This document shows positions 6,821 through 14,110 of a stretch of 14,208 bases of DNA, piece by piece. Position 1 is the stretch's first letter, and each line of letters begins with the position of its first letter. The stretch spans positions 1 to 14,208 of the forward strand of contig CALVUU010000100.1 in NCBI GenBank assembly GCA_944363655.1, written 5' to 3'. The notes below the pieces were generated by a model, which was given only the letters and a program-made list of their open reading frames with translations, was not told the origin of the DNA and ran no database searches. The translations under genes and the position numbers were made by a program. The DNA comes from an uncultured Bacilli bacterium (GTDB lineage Bacteria; Bacillota_I; Bacilli_A; RF39; UBA660).

Positions 6821-6905
6821 TAAGCGTAAATTGAAAGACAATTTTTACCACAATTAATTATGCAAAAAATTTAATACGCATAGAATATAATATACTTTGC
6901 ACTAA

Positions 6906-6934
6906 TTGACAAATATTAAACATTAGTGTAAAAT
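6906..6934 (+). promoter_or_regulatory. Promoter of tRNA-Cys
   Basis: A perfect TTGACA at 6906-6911, exactly 17 bases, then TAAAAT at 6929-6934. The predicted start near 6941 leaves about 33 bases of 5' leader to be removed from the tRNA precursor. Confidence 0.8.
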
Positions 6935-6973
6935 TATATGTACATGAGTTATTTTAATCTAACTTATGATTGT

Positions 6974-7048
6974 GGAACCGTAGCCAAGTGGCTAAGGCGT
7001 AGGTCTGCAACACCTTGATCGCCGGTTCAAATCCGGCCGGTTCCTCCA
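6974..7048 (+). tRNA. trnC: tRNA-Cys (anticodon GCA), CCA encoded
   Basis: A full cloverleaf is visible. The acceptor stem GGAACCG (6974-6980) pairs with CGGTTCC (7038-7044). The T arm is GCCGG/CCGGC around TTCAAAT. The anticodon loop CTGCAAC carries GCA at 7007-7009. The D arm pairs GCC with GGC. The discriminator is T at 7045, as expected for tRNA-Cys, and CCA is encoded at 7046-7048. The anticodon stem has one T-T mismatch at its outer pair. It has its own promoter and a terminator 10 bases downstream, so it is a single-gene unit. Confidence 0.96.
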
Positions 7049-7057
7049 TATTAAAAC

Positions 7058-7080
7058 AAAAATCCCTTATGGGATTTTTT
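7058..7080. terminator. Bidirectional intrinsic terminator
   Basis: AAAAATCCC (7058-7066) pairs with GGGATTTTT (7071-7079) around a TTAT loop, with T runs on both strands. On the plus strand it ends the tRNA-Cys transcript. On the minus strand it ends the large membrane-protein gene, whose stop codon (7079-7081) overlaps it. Confidence 0.88.
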
Positions 7081-8683
7081 ATTTTATTTTTATTTTATAA
7101 CAACGATTACGTATGGTTATTAATAAATTTACTTCTTCTGCACTTTCAATTTCATCTGTTGTTTCTAATATTAACTTATCTTTAACTCTAGTTGGAGTTA
7201 CATTTCTAATTGATGATTCATAAGTTCTATTTATTTTAACGTATTCAACAGTCATAAAAGCATTTATAAAATCAGATATATTTTTAATATTAGCATAAGC
7301 ATCTGCTGTGTTATCAATTAAAAATTCATAATCTAATATCATTAGTGTTCTATTAGTTTGAGTATTTGATCCTGCTAGAACTAAACCTGTATAATTACGA
7401 CAATTGTCGCGATAACAGCTTTCATAAATATATTCATATCTACTAGAAATTTCGGCATTTGTAATATTAAGTGATGTTTGATTTAAAAATGTACTTGAAA
7501 ATGATACATTTTCATTTATTCTAGCTTCTCTTACTACTTCTGTATCCATATATCTAGTAGGGTGTAAATTAACATTTATAGTTACTGCCATAAAACTTTT
7601 AGATTTTTGAGCAGGACCTGTATAAATTGTTAAACGATATTTATTTGATACTTGGTTTTCTGATAATATGTAGGGAATAATATAGGTAGTGGTTTCTCCA
7701 GAGTCAAATCTATCATTCATGAAAGCATCACCATAATCAATAAAGTGATTTCCTATATCAAGTGAAGGATTTATATAATCATTACCTATATAAATTTTTA
7801 AATTATCATAATCTAAATAAGCATTATTTAGATTATGATTAGTTACTTCTAATTTTAAAACCAAATAATATTTGTCTTCAACTATTTGATTTCCTTTTTC
7901 TCCAACATTAGTTAAAATACTATCTTTTACACTTATTCTAAAACCTTTATAAGAAAAAGTTTCTCCTTCATCATAAGTATACCGTATTTTTTCATAACTT
8001 TTTATTAAGAGAAAACCAGTAATAACTACTACAACACCAAAAATTATATTAACTACTATTTTATTTTCTAAATAATAATAGTAAAATTCTCTAATAAATC
8101 TTCTAATAAATCTTTCAGCTTTATAAGTTTCAAAATTAATATTTAATTCAACTTCTTCTGAGTCTGCCTCAGTAATTTCTAGTTCTTTAAGGTCGTTTTG
8201 AAAGTCAAATTGTTTAACATTAAAACCAAGAGATCTAAGAGATAAAACTATAATAAAGAAAAATTGGGGATAATAGATTAATTGGGCAATATCCCGATAT
8301 GTTCTAGCTGCTGAGGCTGGCCAAAGACCATCGCTTAACCCGTTTATTAGATTTGCAGAAACAAGTACTGCGATAAAAAGTATTACATAATATATTATAG
8401 CTGCTAGATACATTTTATTTGGTTTGTTTTTCTGACGTAATAATATAAAAATCGTAATTAAACTGGTTAGAGCAAGTAATAAAGCAATATAAATAGTCCA
8501 ATTAATATATTGACTAGCCATATTATCTACAACCGTAATGGAATAACCATTACTTATAAAACGACGAAAAAAAGATAGGATATTTCTAGTATTAATAGCT
8601 ATATAGATTGTAAGTAAAGTTATAATAATATGAATAATTCTAAAGTTTTTGATTAAGAAACCATAAGGCTTTTTAAAAATCAT
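7079..8683 (-). CDS. Multi-pass membrane protein with extracellular beta-rich domain, unknown function
   Basis: A 534-residue protein not recognised as a named family. Four hydrophobic segments lie in the first 160 residues, followed by an acidic cytosolic stretch (ELEITEADSEEVE), an Arg/Tyr-rich segment (RFIRRFIREFYYYYLE) and a fifth helix near 210-230. About 300 residues then look extracellular and beta-rich. The first part of these (KYYLVLKLEVTN ... SGETTTYIIPYIL) resembles DUF4352-type immunoglobulin-like domains; this is by eye. The region contains one CYRDNC pair that could form a disulfide. The start at 8683 is preferred over an in-frame ATG at 8716: AAAGGGTG stands 7 bases before it, whereas the earlier ATG has no ribosome binding site and coincides with the predicted transcription start. 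It has its own promoter and terminator. A sensor or envelope-associated role is possible but not shown. Confidence 0.82.
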   Translation of the reverse strand: MIFKKPYGFLIKNFRIIHIIITLLTIYIAINTRNILSFFRRFISNGYSITVVDNMASQYINWTIYIALLLALTSLITIFILLRQKNKPNKMYLAAIIYYVILFIAVLVSANLINGLSDGLWPASAARTYRDIAQLIYYPQFFFIIVLSLRSLGFNVKQFDFQNDLKELEITEADSEEVELNINFETYKAERFIRRFIREFYYYYLENKIVVNIIFGVVVVITGFLLIKSYEKIRYTYDEGETFSYKGFRISVKDSILTNVGEKGNQIVEDKYYLVLKLEVTNHNLNNAYLDYDNLKIYIGNDYINPSLDIGNHFIDYGDAFMNDRFDSGETTTYIIPYILSENQVSNKYRLTIYTGPAQKSKSFMAVTINVNLHPTRYMDTEVVREARINENVSFSSTFLNQTSLNITNAEISSRYEYIYESCYRDNCRNYTGLVLAGSNTQTNRTLMILDYEFLIDNTADAYANIKNISDFINAFMTVEYVKINRTYESSIRNVTPTRVKDKLILETTDEIESAEEVNLLITIRNRCYKIKIK

Positions 8684-8728
8684 ACTATCGCACCCTTTTC
8701 TTTGTTTTGTTAACATAATTATAAACTA

Positions 8729-8757
8729 TTTATAGAAATTTTTAAACCCTCTGTCAA
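8729..8757 (-). promoter_or_regulatory. SigA-type promoter of the large membrane-protein gene
   Basis: The minus strand has TTGACA (8752-8757), exactly 17 bases, then TATAAA (8729-8734). The predicted start is about 8722. The first two bases of the -35 are also the end of the T tract of the preceding terminator. This start position argues against the upstream ATG at 8716. Confidence 0.78.
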
Positions 8758-8787
8758 AAAAAATATGATACATAGACCATATTTTTT
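8756..8787 (-). terminator. Terminator after the LysM gene
   Basis: On the minus strand AAAAAATATG (8778-8787) pairs with CATATTTTTT (8758-8767) around a 10-base loop, and the T tract runs on to 8756. It overlaps the LysM stop codon and closes the holin-to-LysM gene run. Confidence 0.68.
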
Positions 8788-9235
8788 ATCTTTTAGTTAC
8801 TAATACTTGATCTTTTAATAAATAGATTGTTTCATTTTGATTCAAAAGATCTAGTGTAGATATTTTAAACATGTCAGCAACGGTATCCAATGTATCGCCT
8901 TCAGCTGTAATATAATAACTATATCCACTTTTAGGAATTAGTATTTGTTGATTAGGATAAATATAATCTTCCATGTTTAAGCCATTAAGACTAGCAAGTA
9001 AAGTTGGATTTATATTGTATTTTTGAGCTATTTTATAAAGAGAATCTCCTTTTTCAATAGTATAAGAAGTAAAATATTGTTCCTTATTTTGAGGAACAAT
9101 TATTTCCATTCCTACTCTTAATTCATCAGGAAAATAGATATTGTTTATATCCATTAATATCTCAGGTTTCGTATTAAACTTACTAGCAATATTTTTTAAA
9201 TTATCATTAGGTTTAATTATGTACTTATCAAACAT
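8786..9235 (-). CDS. Triple LysM-domain protein without signal peptide
   Basis: A 149-residue protein made only of three LysM modules, each binding N-acetylglucosamine-containing glycans such as peptidoglycan in known members. The modules span about 4-49 (YIIKPNDNLKNIASKF ... IIVPQ), 55-100 (YTIEKGDSLYKIAQKY ... QQILIPKSG) and 105-148 (YYITAEGDTLDTVADMF ... VLVTK). No signal peptide or membrane helix is present, so export must use another route (lysis, holin-type release, or action inside a mother cell as for spore-coat LysM proteins), or it stays cytosolic. The start at 9235 has AGGAGTG 5 bases upstream. It is the last gene of the run that begins with the holin, 43 bases after its upstream neighbour, and is followed at once by a terminator. 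The domain assignment is secure; localisation is open. Confidence 0.88.
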   Translation of the reverse strand: MFDKYIIKPNDNLKNIASKFNTKPEILMDINNIYFPDELRVGMEIIVPQNKEQYFTSYTIEKGDSLYKIAQKYNINPTLLASLNGLNMEDYIYPNQQILIPKSGYSYYITAEGDTLDTVADMFKISTLDLLNQNETIYLLKDQVLVTKR

Positions 9236-9278
9236 TTTATCACTCCTAATAATAAAATATGTATTTTATATTTTTTGG

Positions 9279-10346
9279 TTAATCAAATATAAATACCATG
9301 TTTTGATAATTAAAATTCCATTCTGAATATTGTAGTAATGCTTCTTCTCCAAGGAATGGATTATATTTATATAAAGTATCTTCTGATATGTAATATACAT
9401 TTAAATCATTAGCATATACAAACTCAGATACATTACGATTAGTAATTAATGTATTAGTTTTACCGTTAGGTATTCTCATATATATTTTTCCATTTTCAAA
9501 AATAAATTCTATATTTTTTTCTTCATTAAATGTTGGTTTTTCTTTTTGAAATGTTTGATTGCTAATATTTTCCCAGTTACCATTAACTAATATTTTATTA
9601 TTAGATTTATAAATTTCTTTTTTATTTAAATCAATATAATATTCTTGATTTTCTTTTAAGTCGTATAAATATACATTATCTTTTTCATGACCAAGGAAGT
9701 AACTATCAAAGTAAATATCAAATCTTAAATCAATATTTGATATTTTAGCATTATTGGTGTTTATAACATAAAGTTTATCAAAAATATAATTTTGTTCATA
9801 GTTGGGAACTAATAAATAATTATCATAATTATAAATTAAAGATAAATTATATATATCTTTAGAAAATAATTTAATAGTTTTTTGCAAATCTTTATTAAGA
9901 TAAATAAAATCGTGATAATTCCACAGTAAATATGTTAAATCATCTAAATTACCAACATTAATATTATTATAAGAGTATTTTTTAGTAAATGTTGCTTCAT
10001 TATTTATATTATCTATATAATTAGTTTTATTATCGGAACAAATATTATAAAGATTAATATCTATTGTAGAAAAATCTAGACAAGTTTCAAAATCATTTTC
10101 TATTAATTTAATATCATTAATCAATTGGCGTTTGTTTGTGTATTTATCTAAAGATACTAATTCATAAGTTTTGTTATCGTAAAGAATATTAAAGTAATAT
10201 GCTTCCTTATTTTTATCATAACTTTCTGTTACTTTAAAATCAGCAATTTTATATTCCAGTGTGTAACTAGATTTACGCATGTAAAAGTAGATAAATATTA
10301 CAAATAAAATAATTAAAGTTATTACTAATACTACATGTTTTTTCAT
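9279..10346 (-). CDS. Membrane-anchored exported protein, unknown function
   Basis: A 355-residue protein with a short basic start, one hydrophobic helix (about residues 5-23) and roughly 330 residues predicted outside the cell. The outer part is Asn-, Tyr- and Ile-rich with many short strand-like runs (VYLYDL, EYYIDLNKKEIY, VYYISEDTLYKYNP), reminiscent of beta-propeller or repeat beta-sheet proteins; no family was recognised. The Asn/Lys content partly reflects low GC. The ATG overlaps the stop of the PH-domain gene as ATGA, and no good ribosome binding site precedes it, so translation is probably coupled. A cytosolic PH-domain partner and an anchored outer protein from one coupled message suggest action at the membrane, but the function is unknown. 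Confidence 0.75.
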   Translation of the reverse strand: MKKHVVLVITLIILFVIFIYFYMRKSSYTLEYKIADFKVTESYDKNKEAYYFNILYDNKTYELVSLDKYTNKRQLINDIKLIENDFETCLDFSTIDINLYNICSDNKTNYIDNINNEATFTKKYSYNNINVGNLDDLTYLLWNYHDFIYLNKDLQKTIKLFSKDIYNLSLIYNYDNYLLVPNYEQNYIFDKLYVINTNNAKISNIDLRFDIYFDSYFLGHEKDNVYLYDLKENQEYYIDLNKKEIYKSNNKILVNGNWENISNQTFQKEKPTFNEEKNIEFIFENGKIYMRIPNGKTNTLITNRNVSEFVYANDLNVYYISEDTLYKYNPFLGEEALLQYSEWNFNYQNMVFIFD

Positions 10347-10792
10347 ACTTTATTAGCCATTTCTGGGTGAGCATATTTTTGTTTTTCACGCATCATCATT
10401 TCACTTATGTTGGTTTCTATTTCATCTAATCCGGATTTAGGCAAATTAGATATTTCCACTTTTTCTTTAACAGTATCAATTGTAATAGTCCCCCATAAAA
10501 GACCGTTATATATAAATAAATCATTATATAAATCAGGTGTAATAGAACTTAAGAAATATCCCCATACAACACGTTTTTGACCTATTAGAATTCTTTTATT
10601 AGTAAGTACTACAACACAACTAAAAAACGGTTCATAAAATTTAGTATTTTTTTGACCAGCAAAGACAAATAAAACTTCTTCTCCTGGATTTATATGTTTT
10701 TCTACTACTTTACAATGTTCTTTTAATCTCCATGCTATCCCTCCGGGATGTTTTCTTTTAAAATCTAAGGCTAAATCGTAGATGCTTTTCAT
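10343..10792 (-). CDS. Bacterial PH-domain (bPH, YokE-like) protein
   Basis: A 149-residue cytosolic protein. Residues about 38-135 match the bacterial pleckstrin-homology pattern: EEVLFVFAGQK, a hydrophobic strand followed by VLTNKRILIGQK (62-73), FLSSITPDLYNDLFIYNG, WGTITIDTVKEKVEISNL and a closing amphipathic helix LDEIETNISEMMM. In this family TNKR marks the central strand turn. Such domains bind membranes or proteins; the ligand here is unknown. The first 35 residues are basic and helical (KRKHPGGIAWRLKEH). The start at 10792 has AGGTG 5 bases upstream. It lies 47 bases after the endolysin gene, with a possible own promoter in that gap, and overlaps the anchored-protein gene by ATGA. Confidence 0.78.
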   Translation of the reverse strand: MKSIYDLALDFKRKHPGGIAWRLKEHCKVVEKHINPGEEVLFVFAGQKNTKFYEPFFSCVVVLTNKRILIGQKRVVWGYFLSSITPDLYNDLFIYNGLLWGTITIDTVKEKVEISNLPKSGLDEIETNISEMMMREKQKYAHPEMANKV

Positions 10793-10808
10793 GTTATCAC
10801 CTAGATAT

Positions 10809-10837
10809 ATTTTATAATAAAATCTTTAGTTTAGCAA
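10809..10837 (-). promoter_or_regulatory. Possible internal promoter before the PH-domain gene
   Basis: The minus strand has TTGCTA (10832-10837), 17 bases, then TAAAAT (10809-10814). The predicted start near 10802 would put the ribosome binding site at the very 5' end of the message, which weakens the case. If used, it would separate the PH, anchored and LysM genes from the holin-endolysin pair. Confidence 0.4.
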
Positions 10838-10839
10838 TA

Positions 10840-11790
10840 TTACTTTACATATTTGGAATATATCCAACGATTAGTATTTATCTTTGTCCAACCATTTTTT
10901 TCTTCCATAATTGCTACTGTTGTACCTTTAGGTAAAGGGGCTTTTACTTTTAGAATTGTACCAGCTGGTTTACTACGAACATTTAGAAAGTCAGCAGTAG
11001 TTTTTTTAGTTTCATAAAATTTATTTGGTATATTTTTAGTTACATAATTACCTGCAACGTATTCCTTATCAGAAATTCTTGCCCAGTTATTAATAAACTC
11101 TTTAACTTGAATACGACTATTTTTAGGTAAGGTATTAATGGCATTATAATTTGTGCTTGGTCCTAAACGAATATTTAGAGATTCCGCAGTGGTATAGTAG
11201 TAATCATCTTCTTCAATATTAGGAATGTATAAATCCAAAAAATTTAGACCTGCACTATTTTTAATAGTAGTAAATGTATTGTCAATGAAAAAAGCATCTT
11301 CCGGTTTAACGGCCCCACCAGTGGTGTTGATAACCCAAATACCATTACTGTTTTTTACCCAACCAGAACCTTGGAATTTACCTCGACCTACAACGATGTG
11401 AAAGTGTTCTCCGGTAGCATAACCATCTTTTCCTTCAATGGCTATTGGTTCTTTACGTGTAAAAACTTGACCTACCTTAAGTTTATTTAATTCAGAATCT
11501 TCAATGTGTCCTATCATAATAGTAACGAAATCTGTAAAAGTTGGAGTTATTACAGGAGTGGTTGATTCTAACCATAAAACATTTGTTGAGCTTGTTCCTA
11601 CGCCATATATTTTTTTAATTACCATGGCATCACTCGGACAATAAAAATAACCATTTGGTCCGGCGGATCCGCAGTTATCATCAATAGGATAATCTTTAGG
11701 AGTTCCTACGGTATGTCTTGAGTGGGAAAAATCATTTTTATATGTTTGGGTAATATTCATTATTTTTATAGGATATATTAAATAATTCAT
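10840..11790 (-). CDS. Phage-type endolysin: M23 peptidase plus two SH3b domains
   Basis: A 316-residue peptidoglycan hydrolase without signal peptide. Residues about 1-170 form an M23 (lysostaphin/LytM-like) metallopeptidase: candidate zinc ligands are His23 or His26 with Asp37 at the front, His95 in MIGH, and the HxH pair His129/His131 in GEHFHIVVG. Two bacterial SH3 domains follow, about 199-253 (SLNIRLGPSTNYNAINTLP, WARI, YVAGNYV) and about 262-316 (TADFLNVRSKPAGTILKV, GWTKI, RWIYSKYV); they bind the cell wall. The holin stop and this ATG overlap as TAATG, and GGGAGTG lies 7 bases before the start, as in a phage lysis cassette. Such an enzyme needs the holin or another route to reach the wall. 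Expected action: cutting peptide cross-links in peptidoglycan. No other phage gene is present here. Confidence 0.9.
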   Translation of the reverse strand: MNYLIYPIKIMNITQTYKNDFSHSRHTVGTPKDYPIDDNCGSAGPNGYFYCPSDAMVIKKIYGVGTSSTNVLWLESTTPVITPTFTDFVTIMIGHIEDSELNKLKVGQVFTRKEPIAIEGKDGYATGEHFHIVVGRGKFQGSGWVKNSNGIWVINTTGGAVKPEDAFFIDNTFTTIKNSAGLNFLDLYIPNIEEDDYYYTTAESLNIRLGPSTNYNAINTLPKNSRIQVKEFINNWARISDKEYVAGNYVTKNIPNKFYETKKTTADFLNVRSKPAGTILKVKAPLPKGTTVAIMEEKNGWTKINTNRWIYSKYVK

Positions 11791-12077
11791 TAGCCAACAC
11801 TCCCATCTGTATCTAATACCTCAGTATTGTCTTTAATAGTTAATTCTTTTAAGTTTTTAATAATATCATAAGTACCTCCGGTAAGTATACCTGATAAGAC
11901 AATATTAATAGATATATCTTTAGTCATAAAGTAATAAATTATAGCTATAATTATACCAATTATAAGATTTTGAAGAGGAATTAAATTGTTGGATACCCAA
12001 CTTACTTTTTTAGCAATTAAACCTAAAATGAATGTAACAACGATTGTTACCAAACTCATAATAATTTCCGTGTTCAT
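11790..12077 (-). CDS. Phage-type holin
   Basis: A 95-residue membrane protein with hydrophobic segments at about 6-22, 33-51 and a weaker one at 56-70 (INIVLSGILTGGTYDI), and a charged, soluble C-terminal tail (NLKELTIKDNTEVLD). The LIPLQNLIIGIIIAIIYY core and the glycine-containing GILTGGTYDII match small phage holins of Gram-positive hosts. Holins form lesions in the cytoplasmic membrane that release endolysin. The start at 12077 has GGAGGT 5 bases upstream, and the endolysin gene overlaps its end. It follows a strong terminator, so it needs its own promoter; only a weak TATTAT-like -10 is visible in the short gap. Assignment rests on size, topology, sequence style and the endolysin neighbour. 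Confidence 0.82.
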   Translation of the reverse strand: MNTEIIMSLVTIVVTFILGLIAKKVSWVSNNLIPLQNLIIGIIIAIIYYFMTKDISINIVLSGILTGGTYDIIKNLKELTIKDNTEVLDTDGSVG

Positions 12078-12109
12078 AAATTACCTCCACTATATAATAT
12101 GGAAGTATT

Positions 12110-12139
12110 AAAAAAAGAAAGCGGTGTTTGTCCGCTTTC
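12110..12139 (-). terminator. Strong intrinsic terminator after the ABC exporter
   Basis: On the minus strand GAAAGCGG (12132-12139) pairs with CCGCTTTC (12117-12124) around a 7-base loop and is followed by T7 (12110-12116). It ends the ABC exporter transcript and isolates it from the holin gene. Confidence 0.94.
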
Positions 12140-14110
12140 TTAACTAATTTTTTCAAATTGGGAATTGTAAAGATTAGCATAAAACCCATTTTGTTTCATA
12201 AGTTCTTCATGATTTCCTTGTTCAATAATATTTCCTTCGTTCATAACTAGAATTAAATCAGCATTTTTGATTGTGGATAATCGGTGGGCAATGATAAATG
12301 ATGTTTTACCTTCCATAAGCTTATCCATCGCTTTTTGAACTAATTCTTCTGTACGAGTATCGACATTACTTGTTGCTTCATCTAAAATTAAGAATGGCGC
12401 TTTATTAAGCATACCTCTCGCAATAGTGATAAGTTGTTTTTGCCCTGAGGAAATAGTATCATTATCTTCAATTAAAGTATCATAAGATTTTGGTAAAGAT
12501 TTAATGAAATGATCTACTCCAACGACTTTGCATACTTGTTTCATTTCATAGTCACTTATTTTTTCTTGATTATAAATGATGTTTTCTTTGATAGTTCCAC
12601 TAAATAGCCATGTATCTTGTAAAACCATTGTGAATAACTCGTGGATATTTTCTCTTTTTAAATCGTTAATGGATACACCATCAATTTTAATATCCCCAGA
12701 ATTTATTTCATAGAATTTCATAAGAAGATTTACCATAGTTGTTTTACCTGCACCAGTTGGACCAACGATAGCAATCTTCTCTCCTGGCTTAACTTTTGCA
12801 GAGAAATCTTTAATAATCATCCGTGATTCATCATAACCAAATTTAACATGGTCGAATTCAACATTTCCTTTAACACTATCTTTCTTTAAAACTTTAGTAA
12901 GATGTGATTCATCGCTCATTTCACTTTCCTCTAAGAATTCAAATATTCTTTCAGATGCAGCAGCTGCTGATTGTAAACTAGTCATGGCCTGAGCAATTTG
13001 CGATAATGGATTAGTAAATAATCTAACATAGACAATAAAGGCAACGATTACACCAAAGGAAATGACATCATTTGTTACAAGAACTGCTCCAACTACACAG
13101 ACTACTACGTAACTAAAGTTACCAATAAACATCATGATTGGTTGCATAAGACCTGATAGGAATTGACTTTTACGGATGGCATTAAACACTTTATTATTTA
13201 ACTTATCAAATTTTTCATCAGATTCCCTTTTACCATTATAAACTTTTACAACATTATGTCCAGAATATATTTCTTCGATATGACCATTCATGTTACCTAA
13301 TTCTTCTTGACGTTCAACAAAGTATTTTTGGGATTTCTTTAAAATTATTGCCATAATTGAGAAACCAAGTAAACTAGATACAATAGCGCATATTGCTAAA
13401 ATCCAGTTGGTAACAAACATCATTAAGACACTACCAATTAATAAAGTGATTGCTCCAACTAGAGAACCAATACTTTGAGACATTGTTTGGGCAACTGTGT
13501 CAACGTCATTGGTTATACGAGATAATATATCACCGGTTGAATTACGATCAAAAAATCTAAGTGGTAATTTATTAATTTTGGTAATTATTCTACCACGCAA
13601 GTCTTTAGCAAAGTTGTTAGATACTGTTGCCATAATGAAGTGTTGAAAGAAACTAAATATTGCACTAGTTATATAGACAATTGCTAAGAATAAAGCAATT
13701 GATTTAATAGCAGCAAAATCCATTTGTGGTTTAACAATACTCTTAATATCCTCCGGCATTTCATCAATGGCAGCAAATATTTCACTAGATGTACTATCTT
13801 CCGTTATGCTAGTCATAATAGAAGCAAATACTATTTTATCTTCATTAGATATATTTGAATCTGACATTATTTCTGTTACAGTGTTCTCACTAATATTTGG
13901 AACTAAACCATCCGAAATAAGATCCGTCATATCACTTAAACGATCCGGAGCAATAATTGAAAGTATGGCACTTACTGCCGCAAGAGCAAAGGCTATAATT
14001 AATAATTTATGGAATTTATTTAAATAGTGGACTAATTTTTTCATGGCCCCACGAAAATCTTTCGCTTGTTCAAAATTTTGACCACCTTTTCCACCCATTG
14101 GTCTAGGCAT
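12140..14110 (-). CDS. ABC exporter subunit (fused membrane and ATPase domains)
   Basis: A 656-residue half-transporter that moves substrates out across the cytoplasmic membrane using ATP. The N-terminal membrane domain (about 28-390) has six helices, with a roughly 70-residue polar outer loop between helices 1 and 2 (about 55-130). The ATPase domain has Walker A GPTGAGKTT (450-458), Q-loop VLQDTW, signature ISSGQKQ (553-559; the usual LSGGQ is altered), Walker B LILDEATS with catalytic Glu578, D-loop and His609 in AHRLST. The start at 14110 is chosen for GAGGAGG 9 bases upstream; an ATG at 14164 lies inside the upstream gene in another frame and is rejected. The partner gene ends at 14103, overlapping by 8 bases, so the two probably form a heterodimer like YfiBC or LmrCD. 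The substrate (drug, lipid or peptide) cannot be told from sequence. Confidence 0.95.
   Translation of the reverse strand: MPRPMGGKGGQNFEQAKDFRGAMKKLVHYLNKFHKLLIIAFALAAVSAILSIIAPDRLSDMTDLISDGLVPNISENTVTEIMSDSNISNEDKIVFASIMTSITEDSTSSEIFAAIDEMPEDIKSIVKPQMDFAAIKSIALFLAIVYITSAIFSFFQHFIMATVSNNFAKDLRGRIITKINKLPLRFFDRNSTGDILSRITNDVDTVAQTMSQSIGSLVGAITLLIGSVLMMFVTNWILAICAIVSSLLGFSIMAIILKKSQKYFVERQEELGNMNGHIEEIYSGHNVVKVYNGKRESDEKFDKLNNKVFNAIRKSQFLSGLMQPIMMFIGNFSYVVVCVVGAVLVTNDVISFGVIVAFIVYVRLFTNPLSQIAQAMTSLQSAAAASERIFEFLEESEMSDESHLTKVLKKDSVKGNVEFDHVKFGYDESRMIIKDFSAKVKPGEKIAIVGPTGAGKTTMVNLLMKFYEINSGDIKIDGVSINDLKRENIHELFTMVLQDTWLFSGTIKENIIYNQEKISDYEMKQVCKVVGVDHFIKSLPKSYDTLIEDNDTISSGQKQLITIARGMLNKAPFLILDEATSNVDTRTEELVQKAMDKLMEGKTSFIIAHRLSTIKNADLILVMNEGNIIEQGNHEELMKQNGFYANLYNSQFEKIS

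Noticed and set aside
6620..6841. Minus-strand open frame overlapping the signal peptidase start
   Set aside because: It is out of frame with the clear signal peptidase coding sequence and covers its promoter region.
6859..6882. TATGC/GCATA inverted repeat upstream of tRNA-Cys
   Set aside because: Only 5 bp per arm with a 14-base gap in AT-rich DNA; too weak to call an operator.
8684..8716. ATG at 8716 as the start of the large membrane protein
   Set aside because: No ribosome binding site precedes it and it sits at the predicted transcription start; the in-frame ATG at 8683 has AAAGGGTG.
13767..14027. Plus-strand open frame inside the ABC exporter gene
   Set aside because: Antisense shadow of the outer-loop coding region; no independent support.
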